From Actinomadura kijaniata NBRC 14229 (GTDB lineage: Bacteria > Actinomycetota > Actinomycetes > Streptosporangiales > Streptosporangiaceae): a stretch of DNA of 64,000 nt. Numbering within the stretch: the stretch's first letter is position 1; every line of letters begins with the position of its first letter. Below, one piece after another: positions 56,027 through 63,771 of this stretch. Below the pieces are notes generated by a model that was not told the DNA's origin, did no database searches, and saw only the letters and a program-made list of their open reading frames with translations. A program made the position numbers and the translations under genes. The DNA is taken from contig NZ_BCQR01000026.1 of assembly GCF_001552175.1 (NCBI RefSeq), positions 1-64,000 on the forward strand, read 5' to 3'.

Positions 56027-56188
56027 GTGCGGGTGTCGTTGTCGACGCATGGATCACACGAGGGCGAGGACGCTACTCAGCGCGGTCGGCCGGGAGATCC
56101 GGCCCATGACCGCGTGAGCCACGCGAACCCACCTCAGACGCCTGGTCGTGCGCAACGGTCGCGACCGAACCCAGAACGGAGCCGATGA
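56027..56188 (+). CDS. Possible 53-residue leader ORF before helR
   Basis: A GTG at 56027 follows GGGGGGAG by four bases and opens a polar frame (VRVSLSTHGSHEGEDATQRG and onward) that stops at 56188, one base before the helR GTG at 56190. The geometry suggests translational coupling or a regulatory leader. The peptide has no recognisable family and is rich in Arg, Pro and Ser, so a chance frame is possible. Confidence 0.3.
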   Translation: MRVSLSTHGSHEGEDATQRGRPGDPAHDRVSHANPPQTPGRAQRSRPNPERSR

Positions 56189-56189
56189 C

Positions 56190-58340
56190 GTGCATCCTTT
56201 GACCGCCAGCGTTTTCGATCTTCCCGACCACCTTTCCGCCAAGGCCGACCCGGCGTTGATCGCCGACGACGAGCAGCACTTCGCGGCCATCGCGCAGAGC
56301 CTCGAACGGTCGATCGCCGACCTGTCCGACCGTCTCGACGCCGAGCGCAAGGCGCCCGGCGGCATGGGCCAGAAGGCGTTGGACCGGGACATGGAGATCC
56401 ACCGGCTGACCTCCCGCCTGCGCACCCTGCGCCGCTTCGGCCTGGACCTGTGTCTCGGGCGCATGGTCGGCGAAGACGACCCCGAGCCCGTGTACATCGG
56501 ACGGCTCGGCCTCACCGACAGCACGGGTCGCCGGCTGCTGCTCGACTGGCGTTCGCCCGCGGCCGAGCCGTTCTTCGGGGCGACCCACGCCAACCCGATG
56601 GGGCTGGCGAGCCGCCGCAGGTATCGCTGGACCCGCGGCCGGATCAGCGACTACTGGGACGAGGTGTTCACCGCGGACGGGTTCGTCGGGCACGCCGCGC
56701 TCGACGACCAGTCCGCGTTCATCGCCAGCCTGGGCGGCAACCGGTCGGCCCGGATGCGCGACGTGCTCGGCACCATCCAGGCCGACCAGGACGCGATCAT
56801 CCGCGCGGGCTCCCGCGGGGCTCTGGTCGTCGACGGCGGACCGGGCACCGGCAAGACCGTCGTCGCCCTGCACCGCTCCGCCTACCTCCTCTACTCCGAC
56901 CCCCGCCTCGGCCACCGGCGGGGCGGTGTGCTGTTCGTCGGCCCGCACCAGCCCTACCTGGCCTACGTCTCCGACGTCCTTCCGAGCCTCGGGGAGGAGG
57001 GCGTGCAGACCTGCACCCTGCGGGACCTCGTCGCCGAAGGGGCCGCGGCGACGATCGAGGACGACCCGGACGTGGCCCTGCTGAAGTCGTCCGCGAACCT
57101 GGTGAAGGCGATCGAGACGGCCGTCAGGTTCTACGAGAACCCGCCCACCGAGGGGATGGTGGTCACGACCCACTGGTCCGACGTCTGGCTGGGCCCCGAG
57201 GACTGGGCCGAGGCGTTCGGGTCACCGGAACCCGGCACACCGCACAACGAGGCGCGCGACCGGATCTGGGAGGAGCTGCTCACGATCCTGATGGACAAGC
57301 ACGACGACGTCGACGTCCCGGCCGACCTGCTCCGCAGGTCGCTGCTGCGGAACAGGGAGCTGCTCACGGCCTTCAACCGCGCATGGCCGCTGATCGAGGC
57401 CGCCGACCTCGTCGGAGATCTGTGGTCGGTCCCCGCCTACCTGCGGATGTGCGCCCCCTGGCTCGGCCCCGACGAGGTCCGGAGGCTGCGGCGCAAGGAC
57501 GCCCAGGCATGGACGGTGTCCGACCTGCCGCTCCTGGACGCGGCGCGGCAGCGGCTCGGCGACCCGGAGGCGTCCCGCCGCAGGCGTCGGCAGGAGGCCT
57601 CCGTCGCCGCCGAACGCCGGCGCATGGCCGACGTCATCGACAACCTCCTTGAGGCCGACGACGACGGTGAAGGCGTGGTGACGATGCTCCACGGACAGGA
57701 CATCCGGGACGCCCTGGTCGACGAGGCCGCGCTGCCCGGCGGCGAACCGGACCGGCTGGCCGGCCCGTTCGCGCACATCGTCGTGGACGAGGCGCAGGAG
57801 CTGACCGACGCCGAGTGGCAGATGCTGCTGCTCCGCTGCCCGTCCCGGAGCTTCACCATCGTCGGGGACCGCGCCCAGGCCAGGCACGGGTTCACGGAGT
57901 CGTGGCGGGAACGGCTCGAACGGGTCGGGTTCGACCGGATCGACCTGGCCGCCCTGAGCGTCAACTACCGGACACCGGAAGAGATCATGGCGGAAGCCGA
58001 GCCGGTCATCCGGGCCGCGCTCCCGGACGCCAACGTGCCGACCTCTATCCGCGGCACCGGCGTTCCCGTCGTCCACGGATCCGTTTCGGAGCGGGACCCG
58101 GTCCTCGACGCCTGGCTCGCCGCGAACAGCGACGGGATCGCCTGCGTCATCGGTGATCCCACGTTCCCGGGGACGCCCCGCGTCCGGTCACTGACCCCGG
58201 AGCTGGCGAAGGGACTCGAATTCGACCTGGTCGTCCTCATCGACCCGGAGGCGTTCGGCGAGGGCATCGAGGGAGCGGTCGACCGCTATGTCGCGATGAC
58301 CCGAGCGACGCAGCGACTCGTCATCCTCACGAGCCCCTGA
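56190..58340 (+). CDS. helR: HelR, helicase-like RNA polymerase-protecting protein
   Basis: A 716-residue UvrD/Rep-like protein of the actinobacterial HelD/HelR type. An N-terminal coiled coil (about 20-90) would enter the RNA polymerase secondary channel; an ATPase core follows with Walker A GGPGTGKT (216-223), the RSPAAEPFFGATHANP block, VDEAQELTDAEWQML (Walker B) and a C-terminal KGLEFDLVVLIDPE and VDRYVAMTRATQRLV. HelR is known to displace rifamycins from RNA polymerase and is governed by the RAE, present here at 55950. GTG 56190 (VHPLTASVFDLPD) fits the family start; GTG 56148 is an alternative. With the second rpoB it suggests layered rifamycin resistance. Confidence 0.92.
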   Translation: MHPLTASVFDLPDHLSAKADPALIADDEQHFAAIAQSLERSIADLSDRLDAERKAPGGMGQKALDRDMEIHRLTSRLRTLRRFGLDLCLGRMVGEDDPEPVYIGRLGLTDSTGRRLLLDWRSPAAEPFFGATHANPMGLASRRRYRWTRGRISDYWDEVFTADGFVGHAALDDQSAFIASLGGNRSARMRDVLGTIQADQDAIIRAGSRGALVVDGGPGTGKTVVALHRSAYLLYSDPRLGHRRGGVLFVGPHQPYLAYVSDVLPSLGEEGVQTCTLRDLVAEGAAATIEDDPDVALLKSSANLVKAIETAVRFYENPPTEGMVVTTHWSDVWLGPEDWAEAFGSPEPGTPHNEARDRIWEELLTILMDKHDDVDVPADLLRRSLLRNRELLTAFNRAWPLIEAADLVGDLWSVPAYLRMCAPWLGPDEVRRLRRKDAQAWTVSDLPLLDAARQRLGDPEASRRRRRQEASVAAERRRMADVIDNLLEADDDGEGVVTMLHGQDIRDALVDEAALPGGEPDRLAGPFAHIVVDEAQELTDAEWQMLLLRCPSRSFTIVGDRAQARHGFTESWRERLERVGFDRIDLAALSVNYRTPEEIMAEAEPVIRAALPDANVPTSIRGTGVPVVHGSVSERDPVLDAWLAANSDGIACVIGDPTFPGTPRVRSLTPELAKGLEFDLVVLIDPEAFGEGIEGAVDRYVAMTRATQRLVILTSP

Positions 58341-58382
58341 CGATGGAACGCCCCGCCCTCCCTTAGGGGCCGTCTTCCATCG
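58341..58382 (+). terminator. Hairpin terminator after helR
   Basis: CGATGGAA (58341-58348) pairs with TTCCATCG (58375-58382), with an inner GCCCC/GGGGC stem. It begins on the base after the helR stop. A second small palindrome (GGCCGAGG, three bases, CCTCGGCC) follows at 58406-58424. Confidence 0.65.
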
Positions 58383-58446
58383 CTGGACAGACCGGTGGCC
58401 GCCGGGGCCGAGGCGGCCTCGGCCGTCCCCGGAAGGAACGGCCTCC

Positions 58447-59070
58447 TCAGCGCGGCCTGCCGAGGTCGTTGTGGCGCTGGTCGGCCAGGGCGGCGATCCC
58501 CGCTGCGGCCGCGGTGGCGAGGTCGGCGAGCATCGCGTCGTCGACCGGAACGTTGTGGATGTACAGGGCGGTCGCGAGGGGGCCGAGCAGCAGCAGGTGG
58601 GCGATCGCGGGGTCGACGGGGCCGGGCAGGTCACCGCGGGCCACGGCCCGTTCGATGATTTCGGCGAAGCCGCTCTGTTCGGCGGCCAGGAAGGTGTCCT
58701 GGAACCGGGCGTCCAGTTCGGGACTGCCGGCGAGCTCGCTGATCAGGGCCGGTACCAGGTGCCGGGCGGCCGGGGCGGCCATGGGGGCGTGAAACGTGCG
58801 GACCAGCGCCAGCAGGTCCCCGTGCAAGGATCCGGTGTCGGCCAAGGGGGGCGGCCACTGCCCGTGCGCGGTGGCGGCGAACGCCATCTCGGCCTTGGAG
58901 GCGTAGCGGCGGTAGATCGCCGCCTTGCCCACCCCGGCGCGGGCCGCGACCTGGTCGACCGTCAGGGCCTGGTAGCCGACCTCCTCGATCAGCTCCCGGG
59001 TGGTCTGCAGGATTTTGTGATCCACGCGACCGTCCCGGGGGCGTCCACCCCGTTGCGTTCTCGCTTCCAT
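58447..59070 (-). CDS. TetR/AcrR family transcriptional regulator
   Basis: A 207-residue TetR repressor: an N-terminal helix-turn-helix (LIEEVGYQALTVDQVAARAGVGKAAIYRRYASKAEMAFAA, about 26-66) and a helical ligand domain with a TetR_C-like LLALVRTFHAPMAAPAARHLVPALISEL segment. ATG 59070 lies just inside a palindromic promoter region. It is divergent from the DUF6463 membrane protein gene, which is probably under its control. The ligand is not known. Confidence 0.88.
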   Translation of the reverse strand: MEARTQRGGRPRDGRVDHKILQTTRELIEEVGYQALTVDQVAARAGVGKAAIYRRYASKAEMAFAATAHGQWPPPLADTGSLHGDLLALVRTFHAPMAAPAARHLVPALISELAGSPELDARFQDTFLAAEQSGFAEIIERAVARGDLPGPVDPAIAHLLLLGPLATALYIHNVPVDDAMLADLATAAAAGIAALADQRHNDLGRPR

Positions 59071-59082
59071 GACTGCATGATA

Positions 59083-59112
59083 CGGAACAACAGTTCCGAA
59101 ACGATAGTTCCG
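59083..59112. promoter_or_regulatory. TetR operator candidate
   Basis: CGGAAC, four bases, GTTCCG form a perfect dyad at 59083-59098, and a third half site GTTCCG lies at 59107-59112. The group starts 13 bases upstream of the TetR start codon. Confidence 0.7.
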
Positions 59113-59291
59113 TAACTGGGTGTTCCGGCTCGGGCGGGTGGCCGCTGAACGGCACCACCCTTGACGACGGCAAGGAGGTGATCACCGGCTTCCCCGCCCG
59201 GAGCGGCGGCGGTCCCACCCGGCGACTCGCCGCATGGACGGCCGCGACGGGGCCGCACCGCGCGGCTTCACGACGAGAGCGGAGAACTCAG

Positions 59292-59672
59292 ATGATCAAG
59301 TGGGCCGGTTGGATCATCACGCTGTGCGGAATCGCGCACACGGTCGGCGCCCTGACCGTGGAGAAGGCCGCGCGCCACGCCGGGACGTGGTTCAGCGGGG
59401 GACTGTGGGAGGAGGAGCTCTCCGAGATGAGCCCGGCGGGCAGCGCCTACTTCCTGAGTCTGGACAGCTTCGGCGTGCCGCTCACCCTGGTCGGCCTGAT
59501 CGTGCTGTGGCTGGAGCGCCGCGGCATCACGCCGCCGATGTTCATCGCGTGGATCCTGGCGGTCTGGACGCTGTTCGACGCGGTGATCCTCCCGTTCACG
59601 CCCTGGCCGCTCTTCGTGATCGCGATCGTGCTGCTGGTGCTCGGAACCCGCCGCGCCGGAGCCGCGTCATGA
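59292..59672 (+). CDS. DUF6463-like small membrane protein
   Basis: A 126-residue integral membrane protein with four predicted helices: WAGWIITLCGIAHTVGAL, the region around AYFLSLDSFGVPLTLVGLIVLWL, PPMFIAWILAVWTLFDAVI and PLFVIAIVLLVLG. The pattern KWAGWIITLCGIAHTVGAL and a conserved FSGGLW-like loop match DUF6463 proteins, of unknown function, often beside TetR regulators. ATG 59292 is the start at the first hydrophobic helix. Its probable regulator is the divergent TetR gene. Confidence 0.75.
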   Translation: MIKWAGWIITLCGIAHTVGALTVEKAARHAGTWFSGGLWEEELSEMSPAGSAYFLSLDSFGVPLTLVGLIVLWLERRGITPPMFIAWILAVWTLFDAVILPFTPWPLFVIAIVLLVLGTRRAGAAS

Positions 59673-60151
59673 ACGGCACCGCACAAGGCGGAACGGCCGG
59701 TGGATGCGTTGACATCAGTTCGCGGGTCATGAGGTGTCAGGTGATGGCGAATTCGTCGAACGCTTCGGCTATGACAACATCCATTGGCGAAAAATAGGCG
59801 CACCGGCTGAGAGGGCGACCGTCTTCGATCTCCCGGTTATCGCGCGGGAGATTGAAGACGACCTCTCGGGAACGGGGACGCTGGAGGAAGAGGCGGATCA
59901 CCGGCTGCCGGAGGAACCGGCCTCCACGGTCCGGCGGGCTCGGGTGACCCGTTCGGACCCTGCGGCCGCGCCCCTGAGAGGCTCTCCCCAACTCCCTTTC
60001 GCGGTGAGGTCGATCGCACAGGCGTGCCATCCGGCTCTCGGACAATGACAATCGTTCGCGCCATATCACGTGATGCCCGTCATTTTGCATTTCTGGGATG
60101 TGCTGCGCTCCCGGCCGCCGTCAAGTCTGGAGGAATCGGAAGGAGTCACCC
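59673..60151. other. Intergenic stretch with a long hairpin
   Basis: No frame here is convincing on either strand. A 15-bp stem lies at 59821-59859. The last bases hold a good AAGGAGTC site for the secreted protein. Confidence 0.4.
59821..59859 (+). terminator. Hairpin, possible terminator
   Basis: GTCTTCGATCTCCCG (59821-59835) and CGGGAGATTGAAGAC (59845-59859) pair at 14 of 15 positions around a nine-base loop, 149 bases after the DUF6463 stop. It may end that transcript or mark a small structured RNA. Confidence 0.4.
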
Positions 60152-60589
60152 ATGAGCGCCAATTCCACTTCCTCTGCGAGAACCGCACGCGTCCGGCGCG
60201 GCGCCATGGCCGCCGCCGCGCTCGCCGCCGCGACCGCGCTCAGCGCCGCCGTCCCGGCCCAGGCCCAGGTCGAGCAGGGACGCCTGTATGTATGGGTCAG
60301 CGACGGATGGGGCGGCGGAACCGTCACCAGCAGCCCGGCCGGGATCAACTGCCACCAGGAGGCGTGGGACCCGTACGCGGACACATCCGAGGGCACGCCA
60401 CAGCAGGCGTCGGCCGGCACGTGTGACGCGAACTTCCCGGTCGGAACAACCGTCACCCTGACCGCCAGACCCGATCCGGGGTCCTACGTCAACTTCGGTC
60501 CGGACCCGAACCCCGTGAGGATCAGGTCCGGCTACAACAGCTCCTACGTCGTGTTCTGCCCGAGCGACGGCCTCTGCTCAAGCGGGTAG
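60152..60589 (+). CDS. Small secreted protein with one InlB-B-repeat-like domain
   Basis: A 145-residue exported protein. Residues 1-38 are a signal peptide (RTARVRRG, hydrophobic [20 protein letters not shown] cleavage). The mature part is a single divergent InlB-B-repeat-type domain: GGTVTSSPAGINC, GTCDANFPVGTTVTLTARPDPGSYVNFG, then a strand with VVFCPSDGLC. Four cysteines could make two disulphides. Such repeats usually sit in large surface adhesins; here one copy stands alone. ATG 60152 follows AAGGAGTC. There is no operon partner. Confidence 0.72.
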   Translation: MSANSTSSARTARVRRGAMAAAALAAATALSAAVPAQAQVEQGRLYVWVSDGWGGGTVTSSPAGINCHQEAWDPYADTSEGTPQQASAGTCDANFPVGTTVTLTARPDPGSYVNFGPDPNPVRIRSGYNSSYVVFCPSDGLCSSG

Positions 60590-60880
60590 TCGGCCGAGAC
60601 CGGCCACCCGGGTAGCCGGGAGGCCCACCGACTGCGCTGTTGCGCACATCGCCGTCCTGCACGACGGCCACTTCCTTGGTGGCCGCCACGGTGGAGAGCC
60701 ATGCGCTTGGGTGCCGTCGGCGCGCCGCCGTACTGAGCGGGACCGGGAGTTCAGCGAACAAGCGCGACCGCCACGTCCGGAGCGACGCTTGCCGGCGTTC
60801 GGTGTGCCGTTCCCTCGCCTTTTCAGCGGAACGGTCACGGCACTGAGGTCTTGACGTCCGCTGGTCCAGGTCGCTTCCGG
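60590..60880. other. Intergenic stretch between convergent genes
   Basis: No supported gene. Just after the secreted-protein stop lies an imperfect hairpin bounded by AGTCGG and CCGACT (about 60587-60633), a possible terminator. Confidence 0.35.
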
Positions 60881-61627
60881 TCAGCCGAAGACGATCTTGT
60901 CGGCCTTCGTGAGCAGCTCGACGAGGTCGTTCCGCTCGGCCTCGTCGAGGGCGGCGAAGGCGGGCGAGATGAGGGTGTCGGTGAGTTCCTCGGCCCGCCG
61001 GCGCTTGGCCTGGACCTCGGTGGTGACCTCGGGGTAGGGCCGGGCCCAGCCGAAGTACTCGGCGTTGGTCTCACCGGGTTGCATCAGCGGGTTGTCGGCG
61101 GTGGACAGCACCGACTCCAGCGGTGTCAGCCCGGTGGCCAGCACGGCCACGATGTGCAGGCCGCCGCGCAGTTCGCGCAGGACGTGGACGAGGTGGATCA
61201 CCCGGCCCCGGGGGTCGGTGGGCCGCGGCATGGCGCGCCATCCGGCGAACAGCGGAGCGGCCACCGGGTCGGCGTTGTCGCAGACCGTCTCCAGCAGACC
61301 GGCCAGTCGTTCGGCTTCCTCGTCCGGCAGGTCGGCCAGTTTGCGTCGGCCGAAGTCGGCGGCGACACGGGCGTAGCGGGTCGCCGTCTCGGCGGCGGGG
61401 AGCGACCGTGCCGCCTCCCACTGGTCGCGGACCACCTGGGGCGGGAAGAACCCGACGGCCGCGGCCACCACGTCGGCGTCCACCTCGCCCAGCACGCCGC
61501 AGCGGCCCCGGAAGTACGGGCCCCAGCCGCTCAGCCCGGTCTCCTGCGAGAACGCCTTGGCCTCCCGAGAGATCATGAACCCGCCGCCGAGCTTGTAGAT
61601 CGGCTCCTTGGTCGCCGCAGAGATCAT
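60881..61627 (-). CDS. SCO6745-like family protein
   Basis: A 248-residue mostly helical soluble protein of the kind annotated as the SCO6745 family in Streptomyces and relatives: FMISREAKAFSQETGLSGWGPYFRGRCGVLGEVDADVVAAAVGFFPPQVVRDQWEAAR near the start, then RYARVAADFGRRKL, RGRVIHLVHVLRELRGGLHIVAVLATGLTPLESVL and a C-terminal helical end. No catalytic motif is evident and no function is established for the family. ATG 61627 or the in-frame ATG at 61576 (FMISREAKAF) may start it. It is divergent from the BtrH_N gene across a region with a long palindrome. Confidence 0.7.
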   Translation of the reverse strand: MISAATKEPIYKLGGGFMISREAKAFSQETGLSGWGPYFRGRCGVLGEVDADVVAAAVGFFPPQVVRDQWEAARSLPAAETATRYARVAADFGRRKLADLPDEEAERLAGLLETVCDNADPVAAPLFAGWRAMPRPTDPRGRVIHLVHVLRELRGGLHIVAVLATGLTPLESVLSTADNPLMQPGETNAEYFGWARPYPEVTTEVQAKRRRAEELTDTLISPAFAALDEAERNDLVELLTKADKIVFG

Positions 61628-62066
61628 CCCGCCTCCGTCCGTCGTAACTAGAACGCGACTCCAGTTGTGAGATCACCGTAGTGGGAGGAGCCGTCGAGGA
61701 CGAGAGCGACCTCGCCATAGAGCTGCGTTGATCCTGCGTTCCCCCTGTCGGCGGGTGACGTCGTCGGCGGACCGGCCGGGACGCGACGGGGTGGAACCGA
61801 CCGGGAGCGTTTGCGGGCGGGGTGGACTCTCCCACGGTGGGAGAGTCCACCATTGGGGCGACGCCTGGCAGTGGTGCGGGCGGTCCGCGTCCTGCGGGGA
61901 TCGGGGAGTGCGTAGGTCGGCTGCTCTCTGTGCTCGGCAAGGCGGGAACCACAGGGGAGCCGCCGTCGCGAGCGTCGTCCCCGCTGGATCTGGAAGAACC
62001 AACGGAAAACGCCGTCCAGGCGCCGCACCAAGAACCGACGGCCCGACTGACCCCGCTGAGGAGAGC
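61628..62066. other. Divergent intergenic region with palindrome
   Basis: 439 bases without a supported gene. It contains a 31-bp palindrome (61821-61851) about 215 bases upstream of the BtrH_N start and a GAGGAGAGC ribosome site at the end. Confidence 0.5.
61821..61851. promoter_or_regulatory. 31-bp perfect palindrome, likely operator
   Basis: GGTGGACTCTCCCAC (61821-61835) and its exact complement (61837-61851) are separated by one base. Such long GACTCTCCC/GGGAGAGTC dyads resemble operators of MerR-family activators. It could also form a hairpin, but there is no upstream gene for it to terminate. Confidence 0.65.
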
Positions 62067-63077
62067 ATGACCACCGTGATAGACGTCGATGCCCGCGGTA
62101 TGCAGCACTGCGAGACGACAGCGCTGGGAGTGTTGCTGCGACACCAAGGACTCGACCTGTCCGAGCCCATGCTCTTCGGTCTCGGCTCCGGCCTGTCCTT
62201 CATCTACTGGGACAGCAGGAGCATGGACTTCCCCTTCCTCGGGGGCCGGGTCAAGCCGTTCGAGCTCACCAGGAACCTGGCCACCGCGCTCAAGCTGGAG
62301 CTCCTGGTCCAGGAGACCACCTCGCCCCGCAAAGCATGGGAGAACGTGAGGACCTCCCTCGACGCCGGCCACCCCGTCGGACTGCAGCTCGACAGCTACC
62401 ACCTGGACTACTTCACCTCGAAGGTGCACTTCGGCGGTCACGTCGTCGCCATGTACGGCTATGACGACCACGACGCCTACCTGGTGGACACCGACCAGCA
62501 GGGCGGAGCGGTGTCCACCGGCCTGGCCGGCCTCGCCCAGGCAAGGGCCGCGCGCGGCCCGATGACCGCCAGGCACCGGTCCTTCACCCTCACCGTTCCG
62601 AGGGACCTGCCGTCCCTCGGGGATCAGATCGTTCCCGCCATCACCGCCTGCGCCGACGCCTTCCTCAACCCGCCCATCGCCAACCTCGGCCACCGGGGCA
62701 TCGACAAGGCCGGCAAGCTGGTGCGCACATGGCTCCAGCGCACCGACGCTCCGGAGCGGGACCTGCCGCGGGCCGCCCTCTTGATGGAGAAGGCCGGGAC
62801 CGGCGGCGCCCTGTTCCGGAACCTCTACCGGGACTTCCTCGACGAATGCACCCAGCTGCTCGACAGCAAGCATCTGCGCACCGGCCACGAGCTGTACGCC
62901 GAGGCGGCCACCCTGTGGACGGAAGCCGCGGAACTGATCGCAAAGGCCGGTGAATCAGGCGACGAGCAGTGTCTCGTGCAGGCGGGCGCCATCCTCCGCG
63001 ATCTCTCACGCATGGAGCGCGAGGCCATGCAGGCGTTGAGCCACCTGGGAAGTCAATCCCCGAGCGCGATTTTGTGA
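62067..63077 (+). CDS. BtrH_N domain protein (with DUF4872-like C-terminus)
   Basis: A 336-residue protein with a BtrH_N-type N-terminal domain (about 10-160): GMQHCETTALGVLLRHQGLDLSEPMLFGLGSGLSFIY, with a candidate catalytic Cys near residue 15, and HFGGHVVAMYGYDDHDAYLVDTDQQGG, where a conserved histidine and aspartate lie, as in a cysteine-protease-like triad. The C-terminal half (165-330) is helical and DUF4872-like. BtrH in butirosin biosynthesis transfers an acyl group from a carrier protein. Here no biosynthetic genes are adjacent, so the acyl substrate is unknown. ATG 62067 has GAGGAGAGC. Its end overlaps the convergent methyltransferase by 25 bp. Confidence 0.8.
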   Translation: MTTVIDVDARGMQHCETTALGVLLRHQGLDLSEPMLFGLGSGLSFIYWDSRSMDFPFLGGRVKPFELTRNLATALKLELLVQETTSPRKAWENVRTSLDAGHPVGLQLDSYHLDYFTSKVHFGGHVVAMYGYDDHDAYLVDTDQQGGAVSTGLAGLAQARAARGPMTARHRSFTLTVPRDLPSLGDQIVPAITACADAFLNPPIANLGHRGIDKAGKLVRTWLQRTDAPERDLPRAALLMEKAGTGGALFRNLYRDFLDECTQLLDSKHLRTGHELYAEAATLWTEAAELIAKAGESGDEQCLVQAGAILRDLSRMEREAMQALSHLGSQSPSAIL

Positions 63078-63733
63078 TGAGTGGCCTTCGTGCCGGTCGG
63101 GTTGGTGGCGAGCACACAGGCGACGGGCGGGTCGAGGTCGAGGGTCGTGACCCGGATCTGGGTGAAGCCGGCCCGGGTGAGCATGTCCTGGAGCTCTTGG
63201 GCGGCTCGGACCGTGGTGTCCCGGGTGGCGCCGGGGCAGCGGGGCTGGCTGACGAGCGCGATGCGCCCCGCGGGGCGGAGCAGGCGGCGCAGCTCGCGAA
63301 GCCGCTCCACCGGGTCGGGCCAGAACCCCACCGAGTTGACGGCGAGGATGGCGTCGAGCGGATCGCCGAAGCTCGGCAACCGCTCCACGGAGGCGTGCGC
63401 GAGGTGCACACGGCGGGCGCGGATGGCGGCGGCGTTGCGACGGGCGGCATGCCGGACCATGGCTTGGGAGTGGTCGACGCCGAAGACCTGCCCCCGGGTG
63501 GCGCGGTCGGCGAACTCGGCGATGGCGACGCCCGGGCCGAAGCCGATCTCGAGTACCCGGTCGGTGGGCTGCACGTCCAGCAACGACACCGCCCAGATGT
63601 TGCGCCGCCGGTTGGAGGGGCGAAGAGCGAACATCCAGCCTTCCGCCCATCCGACGACGCCCCGGGGACGATGGGCCTGACGCACCAGGTATCTGATCGC
63701 GCGTCGCTTGAGACCTTTACCCTCTGTCTGCAT
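63053..63733 (-). CDS. Class I SAM-dependent methyltransferase
   Basis: A 226-residue methyltransferase. SAM-binding motif I is VLEIGFGPGVAIAEFADRA, followed by QVFGVDHSQAMVRHAARRN (motif II), RVHLAHASVERLPSFGDPLDAILAVNSVGFWPD and LRRLLRPAGRIALVSQP. The N-terminal 45 residues are basic (RRAIRYLVRQAHRPRGV). The type is the UbiE-like group with small-molecule substrates. ATG 63733 is used. Its promoter region holds a MerR-type dyad and it is divergent from a MerR gene, so it is probably induced by that regulator. The 3' end overlaps the BtrH_N gene by 25 bp on the other strand. Confidence 0.88.
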   Translation of the reverse strand: MQTEGKGLKRRAIRYLVRQAHRPRGVVGWAEGWMFALRPSNRRRNIWAVSLLDVQPTDRVLEIGFGPGVAIAEFADRATRGQVFGVDHSQAMVRHAARRNAAAIRARRVHLAHASVERLPSFGDPLDAILAVNSVGFWPDPVERLRELRRLLRPAGRIALVSQPRCPGATRDTTVRAAQELQDMLTRAGFTQIRVTTLDLDPPVACVLATNPTGTKATHHKIALGD

Positions 63734-63749
63734 GATCGCCAGTCAACGG

Positions 63750-63771
63750 CTTCAAGTACGCTTGAAGTCAA
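63750..63771 (-). promoter_or_regulatory. MerR-type promoter dyad for the methyltransferase
   Basis: CTTCAAG, four bases, CTTGAAG at 63750-63767 is a perfect dyad. On the minus strand TTGACT (63766-63771) overlaps it as a -35 box, as in MerR/SoxR-type promoters with the regulator site in the spacer. Confidence 0.6.

Noticed and set aside
59737..60090. Minus-strand frame between the DUF6463 and secreted-protein genes
   Set aside because: No ribosome site, non-coding-like composition, and it crosses a long hairpin; left as intergenic.
61821..61851. Rho-independent terminator
   Set aside because: It lies between two divergent genes with no transcript arriving from either side, so an operator is more likely.
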